From NCBI GenBank assembly GCA_030152105.1, contig JASLIH010000007.1, forward strand, positions 1 through 13,468: a stretch of 13,468 nt of DNA. The letters are read 5' to 3'. The stretch is from Actinomycetes bacterium. GTDB lineage: Bacteria > Actinomycetota > CALGFH01. Both the position numbers and the translations under genes were made by a program. The notes beneath the pieces are model-generated. The model saw only the letters and a program-made list of their open reading frames with translations. It searched no databases and was not told the DNA's origin. Within the stretch, counting starts at the first letter, position 1. Every line of letters starts with the position of its first letter. Shown here in pieces: positions 11,608-13,468 of the stretch.

Positions 11608-13468
11608 ATGGAGCAGGAAGGGCGGCCCGCTGCCCGCCGCGAGCGGCTCTGGGCCTTCTTCGAGCTGTTCGCGCTGGTCGGGTTCGTGGTCGCCCAGCCG
11701 ACCCTCGACGTCCTCGGCAAGGCGCCGGACTTCTTCCTGTTCCGGCGGGCCGGCCGGACCGAGATCCTGGTCCTGGTCCTGGCCGTGACCGTGCTCCCGG
11801 CGCTCGGCCTGTGGCTGGCCGAGCAGGTCGCCGGCCTCGCCGGCGAGCGGGCCCGCCGGCTGGTGCACCTGCTGATGGTCAGCGGCCTGCTGGCGGTGCT
11901 CGCCCTCGAGGTCGGCAAGAACCTGACCTCGGTCCGCGGGGCCGGGCTGATCGCCATCGGCGTGATCGGCGGGCTGGCCGGTGGGCTGCTGTACGCCAAC
12001 TGGGACGGCCTCAAGCTGTGGCTGCGCTATCTGGCCCCGGCGCCGCTGGTCTTCGCCCTGGTGTTCCTGCTCGTGTCGCCGGTGTCCAAGCTGGTGCTGC
12101 CCCAGCCGGGCGGCACCGTCGACGCCAACTCCCCCGGCGTGCGCATCAACCCGGAGCACCCGGTGGTGATGCTCCTGCTGGACGAGTTCCCGCTGACCTC
12201 CCTGCTGGACTCCAAGGGGCAGGTCGACGCCCGCCTGTACCCGAACTTCGCCAAGCTGGCCGGCCAGTCCACCTGGTACCGCAACGCCACCGCGGTGTCC
12301 GGGCTGACCCAGTGGGCCGTGCCGGCCTTGCTGTCGGGCCGCTACCCGAGCAAGGCCGAGGTGGAGGCCTCCCCGACGGCCGCCCAGTACCCCGACAACC
12401 TGTTCACCCTGCTCGGGAAGTCCTATGACGTCAAGCAGTTCCAGGTCGTGACCCAGCTCTGCCCGGCCGAGGTGTGCAAGGCGACCAGGGACTCGGCCCC
12501 GTCGGGAGCCGGCCTGAAGACGACCCTGCGCGACTCGGCCCGGGTCTTCAAGCGGATCGTCTGGCCCCGCGACGTCGACGAGAACCCGACCGGGGCCTGG
12601 CTCACCGCCGACCCCGAGGCCGAGGCCAAGCCGGCCGTCAAGCCGGGCGACTCGCCCATCCTCAAGGAGATCGAGCAGGGCAACGAGCCCCGCCAGTACT
12701 ACGACTTCGTGCAGTCGATCCAGGGCACCGACAAGCCGACCTTCTACTTCCTGCACATCCTGCTCCCCCACCAGCCCTGGCACTACCTGCCCGACGGCCG
12801 CAAGTACACCGACCGGGGCGACGGCCGCAACGCCAACGGCTGGACCTCCGAGCCCTGGCCGCCCCAGCTGTCGCGCCAGCGCCACCTGATGCAGGTCGGC
12901 GAGACCGACCGGCTGCTCGGCCAGGTCATGCGGCGGCTCCATGAGCAGGGCATGTACGACAAGACCTTGTTCGTGGTCACCGCCGACCACGGCATGAGCT
13001 TCAAGCCGAACGAGTTCGGCCGCCGTGTGGCCACCGAGGGCAACGTCGACCAGGTCCTGTGGGTGCCGCTGTTCATCAAGGCGCCCGGCCAGGCCGAGGG
13101 CCAGGTCAGCGAGCGCAACTGGGAGCACGTCGACCTGGTCCCGACGGTGGCCGACATGCTCGGCATCAAGGTGCCGTGGGAGACGGACGGGGTCTCCCAG
13201 GCCGGGGCCGAGGAGCCACGGACCCGCTCCGACAAATGGTTCTTCTCCAAACCCGGCGAACGCCAGGTGTTCCCGGGCCCGCCGAACCAGGCCAAGGCGC
13301 TGGCCGGCGTCACCGACCGGATGACCGAGCCGGACAACGGCTACAAGGGCTGGTTCCAGTTCGGCCCCCACGGCGACCTGGTCGGCCAGCGCACCAGCCA
13401 GGTCGGGGTCGAGGCGGCGAGCGCGGGCAGCGCCAAGGTCGAGAAGCTGGCCGAGTACGGCAAGGTCG
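11608..13468 (+). CDS. Membrane-bound sulfatase/phosphotransferase-like enzyme, partial (right edge)
   Basis: 620 codons are visible and the frame is open at the edge. The ATG at 11608 is 9 bases after the small-protein stop. Five membrane helices (about 14-36, 51-72, 86-104, 110-130, 139-160) precede an extracytoplasmic alkaline-phosphatase-superfamily domain. Its marks are VVMLLLDEFP (metal ligands D192, E193), LHILLPHQPWH (H383, H388) and VVTADHG (D460, H461). The nucleophile region is SGLTQWAVPALLSGRYP: there is no sulfatase Cys-x-Pro-x-Arg, and T234 falls where EptA has its threonine (five residues before Pro). Architecture and threonine thus resemble LTA synthase or phosphoethanolamine transferases more than true sulfatases. 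Likely task: moving a phospho-group onto an envelope glycan or lipid; donor and acceptor are unknown. No clear ribosome site, so translation may be coupled to the small gene. Confidence 0.9.
   Translation, partial: MEQEGRPAARRERLWAFFELFALVGFVVAQPTLDVLGKAPDFFLFRRAGRTEILVLVLAVTVLPALGLWLAEQVAGLAGERARRLVHLLMVSGLLAVLALEVGKNLTSVRGAGLIAIGVIGGLAGGLLYANWDGLKLWLRYLAPAPLVFALVFLLVSPVSKLVLPQPGGTVDANSPGVRINPEHPVVMLLLDEFPLTSLLDSKGQVDARLYPNFAKLAGQSTWYRNATAVSGLTQWAVPALLSGRYPSKAEVEASPTAAQYPDNLFTLLGKSYDVKQFQVVTQLCPAEVCKATRDSAPSGAGLKTTLRDSARVFKRIVWPRDVDENPTGAWLTADPEAEAKPAVKPGDSPILKEIEQGNEPRQYYDFVQSIQGTDKPTFYFLHILLPHQPWHYLPDGRKYTDRGDGRNANGWTSEPWPPQLSRQRHLMQVGETDRLLGQVMRRLHEQGMYDKTLFVVTADHGMSFKPNEFGRRVATEGNVDQVLWVPLFIKAPGQAEGQVSERNWEHVDLVPTVADMLGIKVPWETDGVSQAGAEEPRTRSDKWFFSKPGERQVFPGPPNQAKALAGVTDRMTEPDNGYKGWFQFGPHGDLVGQRTSQVGVEAASAGSAKVEKLAEYGKV

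Noticed and set aside
12301..12345. Formylglycine sulfatase active site
   Set aside because: The nucleophile region lacks Cys/Ser-x-Pro-x-Arg; a threonine (T234) is at the transferase-type position instead.
11098..13371. A 757-codon open frame on the minus strand
   Set aside because: It is antisense to the envelope enzyme gene, which has intact catalytic motifs. The minus-strand product is compositionally biased and has no recognisable fold.
1..13468. CRISPR arrays, insertion sequences, attachment sites, tRNA or rRNA genes
   Set aside because: No regularly spaced repeats, transposase or integrase motifs, or cloverleaf-like sequences were seen by eye on either strand; no computed search was possible.

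Overview
The window is very GC-rich and densely packed, with short intergenic gaps, frequent GTG starts and 3-4 base gene overlaps. Several genes have a TAnnnT -10 box only 6-7 bases before the start codon, as in leaderless transcripts. With an Eis-type acetyltransferase and a Fur-family regulator whose sites resemble the Streptomyces Nur box, this points to the chromosome of an actinobacterium (Actinomycetota). No plasmid, phage, transposon, CRISPR, rRNA or tRNA signal was seen.

Layout, left to right. (1) 1-3577, minus strand: a copper-type envelope operon. In transcription order it encodes a secreted, C-terminally anchored protein, a CopC-CopD fusion with extra extracytoplasmic domains, a small lipoprotein with a GHIHLYVDG motif, and a membrane protein cut by the window edge. 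(2) 3701-4306, minus: an unidentified polytopic membrane protein with its own candidate leaderless promoter. (3) 4362-6919, minus: a complete ECF-type nickel/cobalt importer, cbiM, PDGLE-domain cbiN, cbiQ and cbiO, with a Nur-like box before cbiM. (4) 7053-7763, plus: an M23 (LytM) peptidase lipoprotein, divergent from cbiM. (5) 7776-10022, minus: a COG0701 permease, its TIGR03943/YcgQ-type partner, and a Fur-family regulator with a Nur-like operator over its own promoter. (6) 10064-11293, minus: an Eis-family N-acetyltransferase. (7) 11449 to the right edge, plus: a 49-residue one-pass membrane protein followed by a five-pass protein with an extracytoplasmic sulfatase/phosphoethanolamine-transferase-like domain, incomplete at the edge.

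How it works together: blocks 1 to 5 are mostly about metals in the envelope (copper handling, nickel or cobalt uptake, a metal-linked permease pair and a metal-sensing repressor). The best regulatory inference is that the Fur-family protein at 7776-8225 is a nickel-responsive Nur that represses itself and the importer, because 17-bp sites of the same form (TTGCAA-N5-TTGCAA-like) lie at both promoters. The right-hand pair looks like an envelope-polymer modification unit unrelated to metals.

The least described parts are the YLDxxSGS small protein with its alkaline-phosphatase-superfamily partner, the permease-TIGR03943-Fur cassette, and the accessory proteins of the copper operon. Most of these families are widespread but poorly characterised; I do not see a clearly new defence or mobile system.
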